The notes under the pieces were generated by a model that worked only from the letters and a program-made list of their open reading frames with translations, ran no database searches and had not been told where the DNA came from. The position numbers and the translations under genes are program-made. From positions 1 through 64,000 of the forward strand of contig DATHUR010000089.1 of NCBI GenBank assembly GCA_035462025.1: a stretch of 64,000 nucleotides of DNA, read 5' to 3'. Source of the stretch: Egicoccus sp035462025 (GTDB taxonomy: Bacteria > Actinomycetota > Nitriliruptoria > Nitriliruptorales > Nitriliruptoraceae). This document shows, one piece after another, positions 17,462 to 26,289 of this stretch (its first letter is position 1; each line of letters begins with the position of its first letter).

Positions 17462-18334
17462 GTGCTTCGGCTACTCACCACACGACTACCCGTGGCGTTC
17501 GAGCAGGCGACGCCACCGGGACTCCTCGCCTATGACGCCCCGACCGATGGCGCCGACGAGTACGCGTACCTGGCCGGGTTGCTGCGTCCCCAGCTCGAAG
17601 CCGGCGACCTCGTGCTCGCGATCCTCGACGAGCGCTGCGCCGAGCCCCTGCACGAGCGGCTGCTGGCGGTGCGCTCGGCCCTCGAGACCACGCGGCTGGT
17701 CGTGCACGTGACGTCGCTGCCGCCGCTGGCGGCCGCCGCGCTCGTGCGCACGCTCACCGAACTCGATGCCGACGGCGTCGTCCCGCCGGGGGTGCTGGCA
17801 TCCGGCATGGCGCGCCTCGAGCGTGCGGTCGTGAGTGCCGCCTGGCTGGGGTCGGTCGCGAAGCTCCGTCACCCCTCGCCGTCTCTCGGCATGCACGCCC
17901 GCTCGTGGTTCAAGAGCACCGGGTTCGCCGCCGTGCTCGACGATGCACCCCGCGTCGTGCGGCACAAGGGACCCGATGCCGTGATCCCGCTGCCCGAACT
18001 CGATCCGAGCGTGGACCACCGCGTCTTCGTCGGCACCGGCCTGGCCGAACTCGACCCTGTCGAGGCGACGCTCGCGCAACTCGAGGGCACCGAGATCGTC
18101 CACGTCCCCTCCCGCCGTTCGAGCGTCGCATGGTGGGGCACCGAGAACCTGGTCGAACTGGCCATCCTGCCGCGCTCGCCTGACGCGCTCGGCCGGATCG
18201 TCATCGGAGCGGCCGAGGGCCGTGACGAGACCGTCCGGTGCGACTGGTGCGGCGAGATCGTCGCTGCCGCCATCTGCCCGCTCTGCGGCGCCGCGACCTC
18301 GGCGCCGCTTGCTGTTTCCGGAGGCACAGCGTGA
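17462..18334 (+). CDS. Zinc-ribbon protein of unknown function at the head of the tad core
   Basis: A 290-residue soluble protein ending in a zinc-ribbon pair of CxxC motifs (CDWCGE and CPLCGA). The body is mixed alpha/beta with an SLGMHARSWFKSTGFAA segment and no membrane span. The GTG at 17462 is chosen for codon bias and the GGGGA upstream, but longer in-frame starts exist, so the N-terminus is uncertain. Its stop overlaps the GTG of cpaB (GTGA), placing it as the first gene of the tad core operon. I do not recognise the family; a cytoplasmic accessory or regulatory role for the pilus machine is inference. Confidence 0.65.
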   Translation: MLRLLTTRLPVAFEQATPPGLLAYDAPTDGADEYAYLAGLLRPQLEAGDLVLAILDERCAEPLHERLLAVRSALETTRLVVHVTSLPPLAAAALVRTLTELDADGVVPPGVLASGMARLERAVVSAAWLGSVAKLRHPSPSLGMHARSWFKSTGFAAVLDDAPRVVRHKGPDAVIPLPELDPSVDHRVFVGTGLAELDPVEATLAQLEGTEIVHVPSRRSSVAWWGTENLVELAILPRSPDALGRIVIGAAEGRDETVRCDWCGEIVAAAICPLCGAATSAPLAVSGGTA

Positions 18335-19260
18335 ACCCCCGTCAGCGTCGCGGCGTGCTGCTCATCGCACTGGCGGTGATCGGCGCGGCCGCCGTGTTCT
18401 TCGCGGTGAGCAACTACCTGCGCGACGTGCGCAGCCAACTCGGCCCCATGGTGACCGTCGTCGCCGCCCGCAACGACCTGCCACCGTTCGCCGCCCCCGG
18501 CGAGGACGACCTGATCTTCGCCGAGGTCCCGGAACGGTGGTTGCCCACCCACGCCTTCCGGGACGCCACCCAGATCGGCGACCGCGTCACGGCCGCGGCG
18601 ATCCCGGCCGGGACGCTGCTGTCCGAGGGCATGTTCCTCGATCGACCGGCCATCTCCCCCGGCGAGCGCGAGATCGCGATCCTCGTGGACGCCGAGACCG
18701 GCGTCGGGGGCAAGCTGACGTCCGGTTCGGTGGTCGACATCTTCGCCACCTTCGGGGGCACCGACGACGGCATCGCGCCTTCTTCGCGCATCGTGGTCCA
18801 GCGCGCCGAGATCATCGAGGTCGGCTCGCCGGTCGACGTGCCCGACGACGGCGTCGGGGCCGGCTCGGTCGGTTTCGGTTCCGAGCAACAGCTGCCGGTG
18901 ACCTTCCGCCTCTCGGTCGAGGACGCCCGCACGTTGACCTACGTCGAATCCTTCGCGACGTCGATCCGTCTGGCGCTGCGCTCGCCGCTCGACGACGACA
19001 TCCTGCCCGGCGACGTCACCATCTACCAGCCCATGCCCAGCGAGATCGGCCGGTTCGTCCGTCCGGTCCCGCGCCCGGGCGAGTCCCCCGACGACCTCGT
19101 CGTCGACCCCGAGCCCGAGGCGGAGACGGAACCCGGCGAGGCGGACACGCCCGCCGCCGACGAGGGCGCCGAGGCCGGTGCGGACAGCGCCCAGGATGCA
19201 GCGACCGACGGGGACACCGGGGCCGGCGACGGCGACGGTGCGGAAGGCGAAGACCAATGA
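18331..19260 (+). CDS. cpaB: CpaB/RcpC-type Flp pilus assembly protein (SAF domain)
   Basis: A 309-residue protein with one N-terminal membrane helix (VLLIALAVIGAAAVFFAVSNYL). It continues with an SAF-like beta domain (VVAARNDLPPFAAPGEDDL, then IPAGTLLSEGMF) and the CpaB region ending near the DVTIYQPMP segment. The C-terminal tail is a long acidic Glu/Asp/Ala linker. CpaB proteins act outside the membrane in Flp pilus assembly. The GTG at 18331 has GGAGG 7 bases upstream. It overlaps the preceding and following genes. Confidence 0.85.
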   Translation: MNPRQRRGVLLIALAVIGAAAVFFAVSNYLRDVRSQLGPMVTVVAARNDLPPFAAPGEDDLIFAEVPERWLPTHAFRDATQIGDRVTAAAIPAGTLLSEGMFLDRPAISPGEREIAILVDAETGVGGKLTSGSVVDIFATFGGTDDGIAPSSRIVVQRAEIIEVGSPVDVPDDGVGAGSVGFGSEQQLPVTFRLSVEDARTLTYVESFATSIRLALRSPLDDDILPGDVTIYQPMPSEIGRFVRPVPRPGESPDDLVVDPEPEAETEPGEADTPAADEGAEAGADSAQDAATDGDTGAGDGDGAEGEDQ

Positions 19261-20852
19261 TCCGCGTTCTGCTCGCCACCCCGGACCGCGAGATCGCGGC
19301 GCGCGCACGCGCCCTGCTGAGCGAACTCGCCGAAGCCGAGATCGTCGCCACGGCCGACCACGCCGGCGAAGTGACCCGGATGCTCGCCGACGACGACGTG
19401 CCGATCGACGTGGCCGTCCTCCACGACGAACTCGGCCCGCTCCCCGTGCTCGATCTGGCTCGTGAGGTCAACCACCGCTTCCCCCAGGTGGGCGTGCTGG
19501 TGCTCGCCCGCGAGACCGGCGTCGAGCAGTTGCGCGCCGCGATGTCCGCCGGCGTGCGCTCGATCGTCCGGCTGCCGTTGATGCTCAGCGAACTGCACGG
19601 CGCCATCGTCGAGGCCAACGAGTGGGCGCAGACCGTCCAGTCACGCCTGGCCGCGGCCGGTCCGGCCCAGCGCAGCACGTCGCGCGGTCGCGTGGTCGCC
19701 GTCACGGGCGCCAAGGGCGGCGTCGGAACGACGACGGTGGCCGTCCAGCTCGCGCTCGCGTTCAAGCGCCAGGACCCGGACCGTTCGGTCTGCCTCGTCG
19801 ACCTCGACCTGCAGACCGGCGACGTGCGCGCGTTCCTCGACGTCAGTCACCGACGCAGCATCGTCGACCTGATCGAGGTGGCCGGCGAGCTGACCACCGG
19901 ACACATCAACGACGCGATGTTCCCCCATCCCGCCGGCGTGCGGGTACTGCTGCCACCGGTCAAGGGCGAGGACGCCGAGGACCTCGACGGCACGACCGTC
20001 GCGCGCATCCTGGGTGGCATCCGCTCGCGTTTCGACACGGTCGTGATCGACGCGGGCAGCCTCGCCACCGAGGCCACCGTCGTGGCCATCGAGCAGGCGG
20101 ACGACGTGCTGCTGGTCTGCACCCCCGACGTGGTCGCGCTGCGCGGGGCCAACCGGGTCGTCGACCTGTGGGACCGCCTCGCCGTCCGCGACGCCGGGGT
20201 CCGCGTGGTCCTCAACCGCGCCAGCCGCGACCGCGAGGTCCAGCCGGGGCTCGCCGAACGCGTGCTCACCGTGCCCGTGCTCGACACGGTGATCCCCGAC
20301 CGCGTGCTCGACGTCGAAGCCGCCACCAACGCCGGTGACCCGGCGCGGCTGACCGGCGCCGTCGCGTCCGCGATGGACGCGCTGGCCGGCGAACTCGGCG
20401 GTGACACGCCCCGCGAAGCCGAAGTACCCGAGCCCGACGAGGTCCGCGAGAACGCGCTCGCCGCCAGGGTCGCCAGCGAGACGGGAGCCCTGTCGGCCGA
20501 GTTCGGGGCCATGCTGTTGCCGCTGCTACTGACCCTGCTGCTGATGTGGCAGTTGGTGCTCGCCGGCTACACGACGGTGCTCGCCAACCAGGCCGCGAAC
20601 GACGCCGCGCGTGTGCTCTCGCTCGAGGGCAACGACCCGCTCGCCATCCAGCAGGCCGCCGAGTCGCGGCTCCACGGCCACTGGCGCCGGACCGTGCAAC
20701 CGCGGGTGACCTCGGACCACCAGATCGAGATCAGCCTGCCCGTCCCGATCCTGGTGCCGGGGACCAGCACGCCGTGGCGTGTGCGGACCTCGGTGGCGGC
20801 GATCGACGAGAGCGCGGCGGGTGCGGCCACGCAGGCGGGGGGGATGTCATGA
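19257..20852 (+). CDS. TadZ/CpaE-type ATPase fused to a TadE-like pseudopilin
   Basis: A 531-residue two-part protein. Residues 1-130 resemble an atypical response-receiver domain. Residues 145-400 are a ParA/MinD-like ATPase with the deviant Walker A motif KGGVGTTT (Lys153), as in TadZ/CpaE, which localises the pilus machine. After an acidic linker, residue 410 onward reads as a class III prepilin: ETG then ALSAEF with Glu at +5, a Leu-rich membrane helix and a TadE-like ectodomain. No stop or well-placed internal start separates the halves. Cleavage at Gly410 by a prepilin peptidase would release an ATPase and a TadE pseudopilin from one polypeptide. Confidence 0.8.
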   Translation: MIRVLLATPDREIAARARALLSELAEAEIVATADHAGEVTRMLADDDVPIDVAVLHDELGPLPVLDLAREVNHRFPQVGVLVLARETGVEQLRAAMSAGVRSIVRLPLMLSELHGAIVEANEWAQTVQSRLAAAGPAQRSTSRGRVVAVTGAKGGVGTTTVAVQLALAFKRQDPDRSVCLVDLDLQTGDVRAFLDVSHRRSIVDLIEVAGELTTGHINDAMFPHPAGVRVLLPPVKGEDAEDLDGTTVARILGGIRSRFDTVVIDAGSLATEATVVAIEQADDVLLVCTPDVVALRGANRVVDLWDRLAVRDAGVRVVLNRASRDREVQPGLAERVLTVPVLDTVIPDRVLDVEAATNAGDPARLTGAVASAMDALAGELGGDTPREAEVPEPDEVRENALAARVASETGALSAEFGAMLLPLLLTLLLMWQLVLAGYTTVLANQAANDAARVLSLEGNDPLAIQQAAESRLHGHWRRTVQPRVTSDHQIEISLPVPILVPGTSTPWRVRTSVAAIDESAAGAATQAGGMS

Positions 20853-21220
20853 GTCGTCGGGCCACGCACCTCCGGCGCGAGGACGGCGCATTCAGCGCCG
20901 AGTTCGTCGCCGTCGTCCCGCTGCTGCTGATCGTGGCCCTGATCGCCTGGCAGGCACTGATGGTCGTGTCGGCCGGCAACGCCGCCGCCGCGGCGGCCCG
21001 CAACGGCTCGCGCGCCATCGCCACCGGCGAAGGAGCCTCCGCAGCGGTCGCACGCTCACTCCCCGACTGGCTCCAGGACGGCCACCGGGTGCGCCGCGGC
21101 CTCGAAGCGGTCGAGGTCGAGGTGACCGTGCCACCGGTCGTGCGCGGCATCCCGCTCGGCGGATTCACCCTCACCCGCGAAGCCGAACTGCCCGACACGT
21201 CCCTGCCGGTGCTGCCATGA
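20849..21220 (+). CDS. tadE: TadE-like pseudopilin
   Basis: A 123-residue protein with a short basic leader, the prepilin cleavage site at Gly13 followed by AFSAEF (Glu at +5), one hydrophobic helix (VAVVPLLLIVALIAWQALMVV) and a small ectodomain. TadE-family pseudopilins are processed by the TadV-type peptidase and help assemble Flp pili. The ATG overlaps the stop of the TadZ-TadE fusion, and its own stop overlaps tadA. It is a second TadE next to the fused one. Confidence 0.85.
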   Translation: MSRRATHLRREDGAFSAEFVAVVPLLLIVALIAWQALMVVSAGNAAAAAARNGSRAIATGEGASAAVARSLPDWLQDGHRVRRGLEAVEVEVTVPPVVRGIPLGGFTLTREAELPDTSLPVLP

Positions 21221-22572
21221 GCCTCAAGAACCGGGTACGACGCGACGAGCCGGCCCAGCAGGGCGACTCGGGCACGCCGGCGGGCGCCAACGCGATCGCC
21301 GACTTCCGGCGGCAGCTGCTCCGCGAGGCCGACCTCGACGCGCTCGCCAGGCTGGACGCGACGCAGTTGCGGGCTCGCCTCGAGCGCATCGCCGGCAACC
21401 TGCTCAACCGCGAGGGGCCGGTGATCACGGCCGAGCAGCGCACCACGCTGATCCGCCAGATCGTCGACGAGATGATCGGGCTCGGGGTGCTCGAGCCCCT
21501 GCTCGCCGACGAGACCGTCACCGAGATCATGGTCAACGGCCACGACGACATCTGGGTGGAGCGCGGCGGCCGGCTCATGCGCGAGGAGGGCATGCAGTTC
21601 GCGTCCGAGGCGCAGCTGTACCAGACGATCGACCGCATCGTCGGCGGGGTCAACCGGCGCGTCGACGAGTCCTCGCCGATGGTCGACGCGCGGCTGCCCA
21701 GCGGCGAACGCGTCAACGTGATCATCCCGCCGCTGTCCCTGCGTGGGCCGGCGATGACGATCCGCCGCTTCCCGACCCCGTACCCGATGCAGCGTCTGGT
21801 CGAACTCGACACGCTCAGCCCCGAGCTCGCCGATCTGCTGGCCGGGTTCGTGCGCGCCAAGCTCAACGTCCTGGTCAGCGGCGGGACCGGCACGGGGAAG
21901 ACGACCTTCCTCAACGCCCTCTCGGCGTTCATCCCGGCCGACGAGCGCATCATCACGGTCGAGGACGCCGCCGAACTGCAGTTGCAGCAGCCCCACGTGC
22001 TCTCGCTCGAGTCGCGGCCGCCGAACGTCGAGGGCCGGGGCGAGGTCACCATCCGTGACCTGGTGCGCAACGCCCTGCGCATGCGCCCCGACCGCATCAT
22101 CGTGGGCGAGGTCCGTGGCGGCGAGACACTCGACATGCTCCAGGCGATGAACACCGGCCACGAAGGCTCGCTCGCGACGGTGCACGCCAACTCACCTGCC
22201 GACGCGATCCTGCGCCTCGAGACGCTGGCCTCCATGACCGAGCTGTCGATCTCGTTCGACGCGCTCCGCGACCAGATCAACACCGCCGTCGAGGTGTTCG
22301 TGCAGCTCGGGCGAGCCACCGACGGCCGTCGCCGCGTGACCGAGGTCGCCGTCGTGACCTCGACCCACCGCGAGCAGTTCCGGCTCGCGACCGTCGCCGA
22401 GTTCGTGCCCGACCGCGTCGTCCACGGGGGACCGAGCACCGGCCGCTACCTCTACCACGGCCTGCCGGCCCTCTACCGCGAGCGTCTGCACCAGCGGTCG
22501 CTGCCGATCCCGGCCGTGTTCGACCGCGACCTCGGCGCCGACCACGTCCTGCGCGTGGAGAGCAGCGCATGA
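21217..22572 (+). CDS. tadA: TadA/CpaF secretion ATPase
   Basis: A 451-residue cytosolic hexameric ATPase that powers Flp pilus assembly. It shows the CpaF N-terminal region (EIMVNGHDDIWVERGGRL), Walker A SGGTGTGKTTFLNAL (Lys228), the Asp box (ITVEDAAELQL), the MRPDRIIVGEVRGGE Walker B region and the His box (HEGSLATVHANSP). Length and order are standard. The ATG overlaps the tadE stop, and the stop overlaps tadB. Confidence 0.95.
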   Translation: MSLKNRVRRDEPAQQGDSGTPAGANAIADFRRQLLREADLDALARLDATQLRARLERIAGNLLNREGPVITAEQRTTLIRQIVDEMIGLGVLEPLLADETVTEIMVNGHDDIWVERGGRLMREEGMQFASEAQLYQTIDRIVGGVNRRVDESSPMVDARLPSGERVNVIIPPLSLRGPAMTIRRFPTPYPMQRLVELDTLSPELADLLAGFVRAKLNVLVSGGTGTGKTTFLNALSAFIPADERIITVEDAAELQLQQPHVLSLESRPPNVEGRGEVTIRDLVRNALRMRPDRIIVGEVRGGETLDMLQAMNTGHEGSLATVHANSPADAILRLETLASMTELSISFDALRDQINTAVEVFVQLGRATDGRRRVTEVAVVTSTHREQFRLATVAEFVPDRVVHGGPSTGRYLYHGLPALYRERLHQRSLPIPAVFDRDLGADHVLRVESSA

Positions 22573-23501
22573 CGCCGTCCCCGCCCCTGCTGCTGGTCGC
22601 CACGCTGGCCGTCCTGCTCGTCGCGCTGCTCGGCATCTGGCAGCTGATCCAGGTCGCGCTCGACCGCGCCGACCTCGCCCGCCGCTCGGAACTCGCGCGG
22701 GTGGAGTACGAGGCGTCGCGCTGGCGGTCGCGCGCCGATGCGCTGCTGCGGCGGACCAGCGCGGGTGCGAAGCTCGAGACGGCGGTGTCCCGGGCGGGCG
22801 TCGATCTGAGCGCGCTCGACCTCGCGCTGGTCGGCGCGGGTGCCATGGCCGCAGGCGCGCTCGCGCTCGCGCTGCTCGGCCCCGACGTCCTCGGCGTCCT
22901 CGGGGCGCTGGTCGGCCTGTGGGCGGTGCGCCAGTGGCTCGAACGCAAGCGGCAGGCGCGCCTGGAGGAGTTCGTGGCGCAACTGCCCGAGCTGGCACGC
23001 ACGCTGTCCAACGCCACGGCCGCGGGGCGTTCCCTGCACTCCGCGCTGACCCTGGCCGCGACCGACCTGTCGGACCCGGCCGGGACCGAGTTGCGGCTGG
23101 TGGCCGAGCAGTTGCGGTTGGGTGCGTCCGTCGACGCGGCGCTCGACACCATGAAGCAGCGTCTGCCATCGCGCGAGCTGGCCGTGCTGGTCTCCACGCT
23201 GGTCATCCAGCAGCGCTCCGGCGGTGACGTGGTCACCGCGCTGCGGGCGATGGCCGAGACGCTCGAGGATCGCAAGGACCTGCGCCGCGAGGTCAAGACC
23301 ATCGTGGCGAGTGCGGTGCAGACCGGCTACGTGACCGGCGGTCTCGGGGTCCTGCTGATCCTGATGGTCGACCGGTTGCAGGGCGGGATGATCGACCTCA
23401 TGGCGCGCGAGACGGTGGGACAGCTCGCGCTGGCCGCGACCGCCGGCCTGTACGTCTTCGCGTTCGCGCTCGTGCGGCGCATGACCGACATCGACGTCTG
23501 A
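22569..23501 (+). CDS. tadB: TadB-type pilus platform membrane protein
   Basis: A 310-residue type II secretion F-domain protein. It has an N-terminal membrane helix, a hydrophobic pair near residues 85-120, the cytoplasmic F domain (FVAQLPELARTLSNATAAGRSL; LAVLVSTLVIQQRSGGD), and two membrane segments at the end (TGGLGVLLILMV and LALAATAGLYVFAFAL). It forms the inner-membrane platform together with TadC and contacts TadA. It overlaps tadA by four bases. Confidence 0.9.
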   Translation: MTPSPPLLLVATLAVLLVALLGIWQLIQVALDRADLARRSELARVEYEASRWRSRADALLRRTSAGAKLETAVSRAGVDLSALDLALVGAGAMAAGALALALLGPDVLGVLGALVGLWAVRQWLERKRQARLEEFVAQLPELARTLSNATAAGRSLHSALTLAATDLSDPAGTELRLVAEQLRLGASVDAALDTMKQRLPSRELAVLVSTLVIQQRSGGDVVTALRAMAETLEDRKDLRREVKTIVASAVQTGYVTGGLGVLLILMVDRLQGGMIDLMARETVGQLALAATAGLYVFAFALVRRMTDIDV

Positions 23502-23512
23502 GGGGAGGCGCC

Positions 23513-24406
23513 ATGGAACCCGTGCTGTACGCAGGCGCCTTCGCCGGCGTGGTCGCGCTGGCCGGGGTCGGCACCGTGTTCGTCGTCGACCAGCCGGTGC
23601 AGGACCGCTTCCAGGACATCGACGACGCTCGTCGTGCCCGACGCGGTCGGCGTCGCAACCCGGTTGCCAGCGTGATGGACGCCCTGGGGACGCCGCTGGC
23701 CAGGCCGGTGCTCAACCTGGTCGGCACCCAACGGATCGCCACCTGGGAGCGGCTGCTCGACGCGGCCGGGCGCCCGGGGGGCACCACGGTGCGCCACCTC
23801 GCCGCGCGCAAGGCGTCGTACGGGATCGTGCTCGGACTCGTCGGCCTGGTCACAGCCTCCGCCTGGTGGATGCCGATCGCACTCGGTCTGTTCGGGTTCT
23901 TCCTGCCCGAGCTGAGCCTGCGCAGTCAGGCGAAGGAACGCCAGGACGAGATCAGCCGCGCCCTTCCGGACTTCCTCGACGTGCTGTCGGTGACGGTCTC
24001 GGCGGGGCTCGACTTCCGCAGCGCCCTGACCCGGGTCGCGGACGCCTTCGACGGTCCGCTCTCCGACGAGATCCGCACCGCCCTGCAACAGATGATGCTC
24101 GGCACCCCGCGACGCGAGGCACTGCACGCCCTGCGCGCCCGCAACAGCTCCGAACCCTTGTCCGAGTTCGTGACGGCGCTCCAGCAGGCCGAGGAGTTGG
24201 GCGCACCGCTCACGTCCGCACTCGCGGGGATCGCCGGCGACGTGCGCAAGGCCTACGGGCAGCAGGCGCGGCGCGAGGCGGCGAAGGTCGAACCGCGGCT
24301 GTCGGTCGTCATGACCATCACGCTCATCCCTGCGGCCATGATCACGATCGGCGTGGGCTTCTACCTCAGCAGCGGCGTCGACTTCGGAGCGATGTTCGGT
24401 GGTTGA
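23513..24406 (+). CDS. tadC: TadC-type pilus platform membrane protein
   Basis: A 297-residue F-domain protein with an N-terminal membrane helix (LYAGAFAGVVALAGVGTVFVV), a central hydrophobic pair (IVLGLVGLVTASAWW; IALGLFGFFLPELSL), the F domain (SRALPDFLDVLSVTVSAGLDF; FVTALQQAEELGAPL), and a C-terminal helix. GGGGAGG precedes the ATG. It is the partner of TadB in the platform. The last bases overlap the histidine kinase gene. Confidence 0.9.
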   Translation: MEPVLYAGAFAGVVALAGVGTVFVVDQPVQDRFQDIDDARRARRGRRRNPVASVMDALGTPLARPVLNLVGTQRIATWERLLDAAGRPGGTTVRHLAARKASYGIVLGLVGLVTASAWWMPIALGLFGFFLPELSLRSQAKERQDEISRALPDFLDVLSVTVSAGLDFRSALTRVADAFDGPLSDEIRTALQQMMLGTPRREALHALRARNSSEPLSEFVTALQQAEELGAPLTSALAGIAGDVRKAYGQQARREAAKVEPRLSVVMTITLIPAAMITIGVGFYLSSGVDFGAMFGG

Positions 24407-25622
24407 CCACACGCTCACGAGCTCCCTCGCCGGCCTGGTCAAGCTGGCGCTCAACCTGCGCCTCGCCGCGCTGCTGCTCACCCTGCTGTGGCTGCCGACG
24501 GCCGACCCGGCCTCGGGTGCGACGCTCGCGCTGCTGGTGCCGCTCGCGAGCCTGACCAGCCTGGTCCCGGTCCTGGGCTGGAACCGCATTGGCACCTGGA
24601 TCCTGCGTCACCCGGCCGTGCTGCTCATCGACCTGCTGCTCGCCATCGCCGTGCTCGGCACGATCGGCCTCGACACGCCGTTCGGCCTGTTCGTGCTGTC
24701 AACGGCGTTGGTCGCCGGTGTGCTCTACGGCGGCGCCGGCACCGCCGTGATGAGTGCCGCACTCGTGCTCGCCTACACCGCCGGTGCCATCCTCGTGGGT
24801 GAACAGCCCACGATGGCCGAGTTGCTCGGGACGCCGGCGCTGGTACCGGCGCTGGCCGCGGGCGGCGCGGCGGTCCGTGCCCTGCTCGTCCGTCAGCACG
24901 CGACCGCGCGAGCCTTGGCGGAATCGTCGCTCAACACGGCCGCAGCCATGGAACGCACCCGGCTGGCGCGCGAGATGCACGACACCCTGGCGAAGACGTT
25001 GCACGGCATCGCCCTCAACGCCGCCGCCGTCCCGCGGCTGCTCGAACATGCCCCGGACGCCGCCGCCGTGACCGCCGCCAGCCTGGCCGAAACCGCCGAG
25101 CGGGCGGCCCAGGAGGCGCGCGAGCTCATCACGGGGCTGCGCCACGACGACCTCGACCGACCGCTGGGCGAGGCGTTGGCCGACGCGGCGACGTCGTGGG
25201 CCGCCGACGTCGGTGTCGACATCGAGACCGACCTCGACCCGTGCTGCGGGCTGTCGCCCTCGGCCCGCTACGAGCTGTTCTGCATCGCGCGCGAGGCGCT
25301 GCGCAATGCCCACGAGCACGGCGGCGCGCGACGCATCGACCTGACCCTGCGCGACGGCGAGACGGTCGTGCTGACGCTCCACGACGACGGCACCGGCTTC
25401 GAGGTCCCCGACGACGTGGCCGACCTGACCCGCGACGGCCACTTCGGTGTCGTCGGGATGTGCGAGCGCGCCGCCACCGTCGGCGGGACGGTCGACCTGC
25501 TCAGCGTCGAGGGCCAGGGCACCACCGTCACCGTCACGGTGCCGCGCGTCGCGGCCGGCGAGGCCGCCGGCGACCTTCCCCCGGCGGCGGCCGGCCTGCA
25601 GCCCACGGAGGCCGCATCGTGA
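24399..25622 (+). CDS. NarL-family sensor histidine kinase in the tad operon
   Basis: A 407-residue membrane kinase. The N-terminal half has about five or six hydrophobic helices and no sizeable external domain. The kinase half carries the HisKA_3 motif (LAREMHDTLAKTLHG) and a HATPase_c domain (EALRNAHEHGGA; LHDDGTGFEV; GHFGVVGM). The GTG at 24399 lies inside the last codons of tadC, so it is expressed with the pilus genes. The following gene is its probable response regulator. It may sense membrane state or pilus assembly; the signal is not visible. Confidence 0.9.
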   Translation: MVDHTLTSSLAGLVKLALNLRLAALLLTLLWLPTADPASGATLALLVPLASLTSLVPVLGWNRIGTWILRHPAVLLIDLLLAIAVLGTIGLDTPFGLFVLSTALVAGVLYGGAGTAVMSAALVLAYTAGAILVGEQPTMAELLGTPALVPALAAGGAAVRALLVRQHATARALAESSLNTAAAMERTRLAREMHDTLAKTLHGIALNAAAVPRLLEHAPDAAAVTAASLAETAERAAQEARELITGLRHDDLDRPLGEALADAATSWAADVGVDIETDLDPCCGLSPSARYELFCIAREALRNAHEHGGARRIDLTLRDGETVVLTLHDDGTGFEVPDDVADLTRDGHFGVVGMCERAATVGGTVDLLSVEGQGTTVTVTVPRVAAGEAAGDLPPAAAGLQPTEAAS

Positions 25623-26263
25623 TCCGGGTGCTGGTCGTCGACGACAACGACGTGATCCGCAGCGGCCTGCGCGCGCTGCTCTCGAGCGTGCCGGATCTCG
25701 AGGTGGTCGGCGAGGCCGCCACCGGCCGCGAGGCGATCGACCGGGCCGACCAGCTCTCGCCCGACGTGGTGCTGCTCGACGTCCGTATGCCGGTCATGGA
25801 CGGTGTCACCGCGGCCGGGCCGCTCGCCGAACGGTGCGGCGTGCTGATGCTGACCTACACCGACGAGCCCGATGCCGTGGCGGGGGCGTTGCGCAACGGC
25901 GCGAGCGGCTATCTCGTCCACGGCCGGTTCGGGCCCGACGAACTCGCCGGCGCGATCCGTGACGTCGCGGCGAAGCGCCCGGCCATCTCCGGAGCCGTCG
26001 TACCGGCACTGTTGCAGGCCCTGCGCGCCGGGGAACATGCCAGCCGGCCGCTCGGACTGCGCGGCGGGGGCCACTCGCTGACTCCGCGCGAGGCCGAGGT
26101 CATGGACGCGATCGCCCGGGGCGAGACGAACGCGCAGATCGCCGAAGCGCTGTTCGTGGCCGAGAAGACGGTCAAGAACACGATCAACCGGATCTACACC
26201 AAGCTGGCCGTCACCACGCGCAGCGAGGCCATCGCCCGCTGGCTCGGCTCGGACGGCCGCTGA
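25619..26263 (+). CDS. NarL/LuxR-family response regulator
   Basis: A 214-residue regulator with a receiver domain (VVDDNDV, phosphoacceptor Asp54 in VLLDVRMP, Thr in LTYTDE) and a LuxR-type helix-turn-helix (LTPREAEVMDAIARGETNAQ; VAEKTVKNTINRIYTKL). The lysine usually found near the end of the receiver appears replaced by His (GYLVHG). Its GTG overlaps the kinase stop. It is the natural candidate to bind the repeated palindromes around the pilus genes, though that is inference. Confidence 0.9.
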   Translation: MIRVLVVDDNDVIRSGLRALLSSVPDLEVVGEAATGREAIDRADQLSPDVVLLDVRMPVMDGVTAAGPLAERCGVLMLTYTDEPDAVAGALRNGASGYLVHGRFGPDELAGAIRDVAAKRPAISGAVVPALLQALRAGEHASRPLGLRGGGHSLTPREAEVMDAIARGETNAQIAEALFVAEKTVKNTINRIYTKLAVTTRSEAIARWLGSDGR

Positions 26264-26268
26264 CGGCG

Positions 26269-26289
26269 CCCGATCCCTACGGGGTCGGG
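26269..26289. terminator. Hairpin between convergent operons
   Basis: CCCGATCCC (26269-26277) can pair with GGGGTCGGG (26281-26289) with one G-U pair and a TAC loop. It lies between the response regulator stop (26263) and the stop of the leftward lipoprotein gene (26277). It has no U-tract, so the call is tentative. Confidence 0.35.

Noticed and set aside
20371..20852. Separate tadE gene inside the TadZ ORF starting at an internal ATG
   Set aside because: The only in-frame ATG before the prepilin site has no ribosome binding site and would produce an overlong leader; a continuous fusion is simpler.
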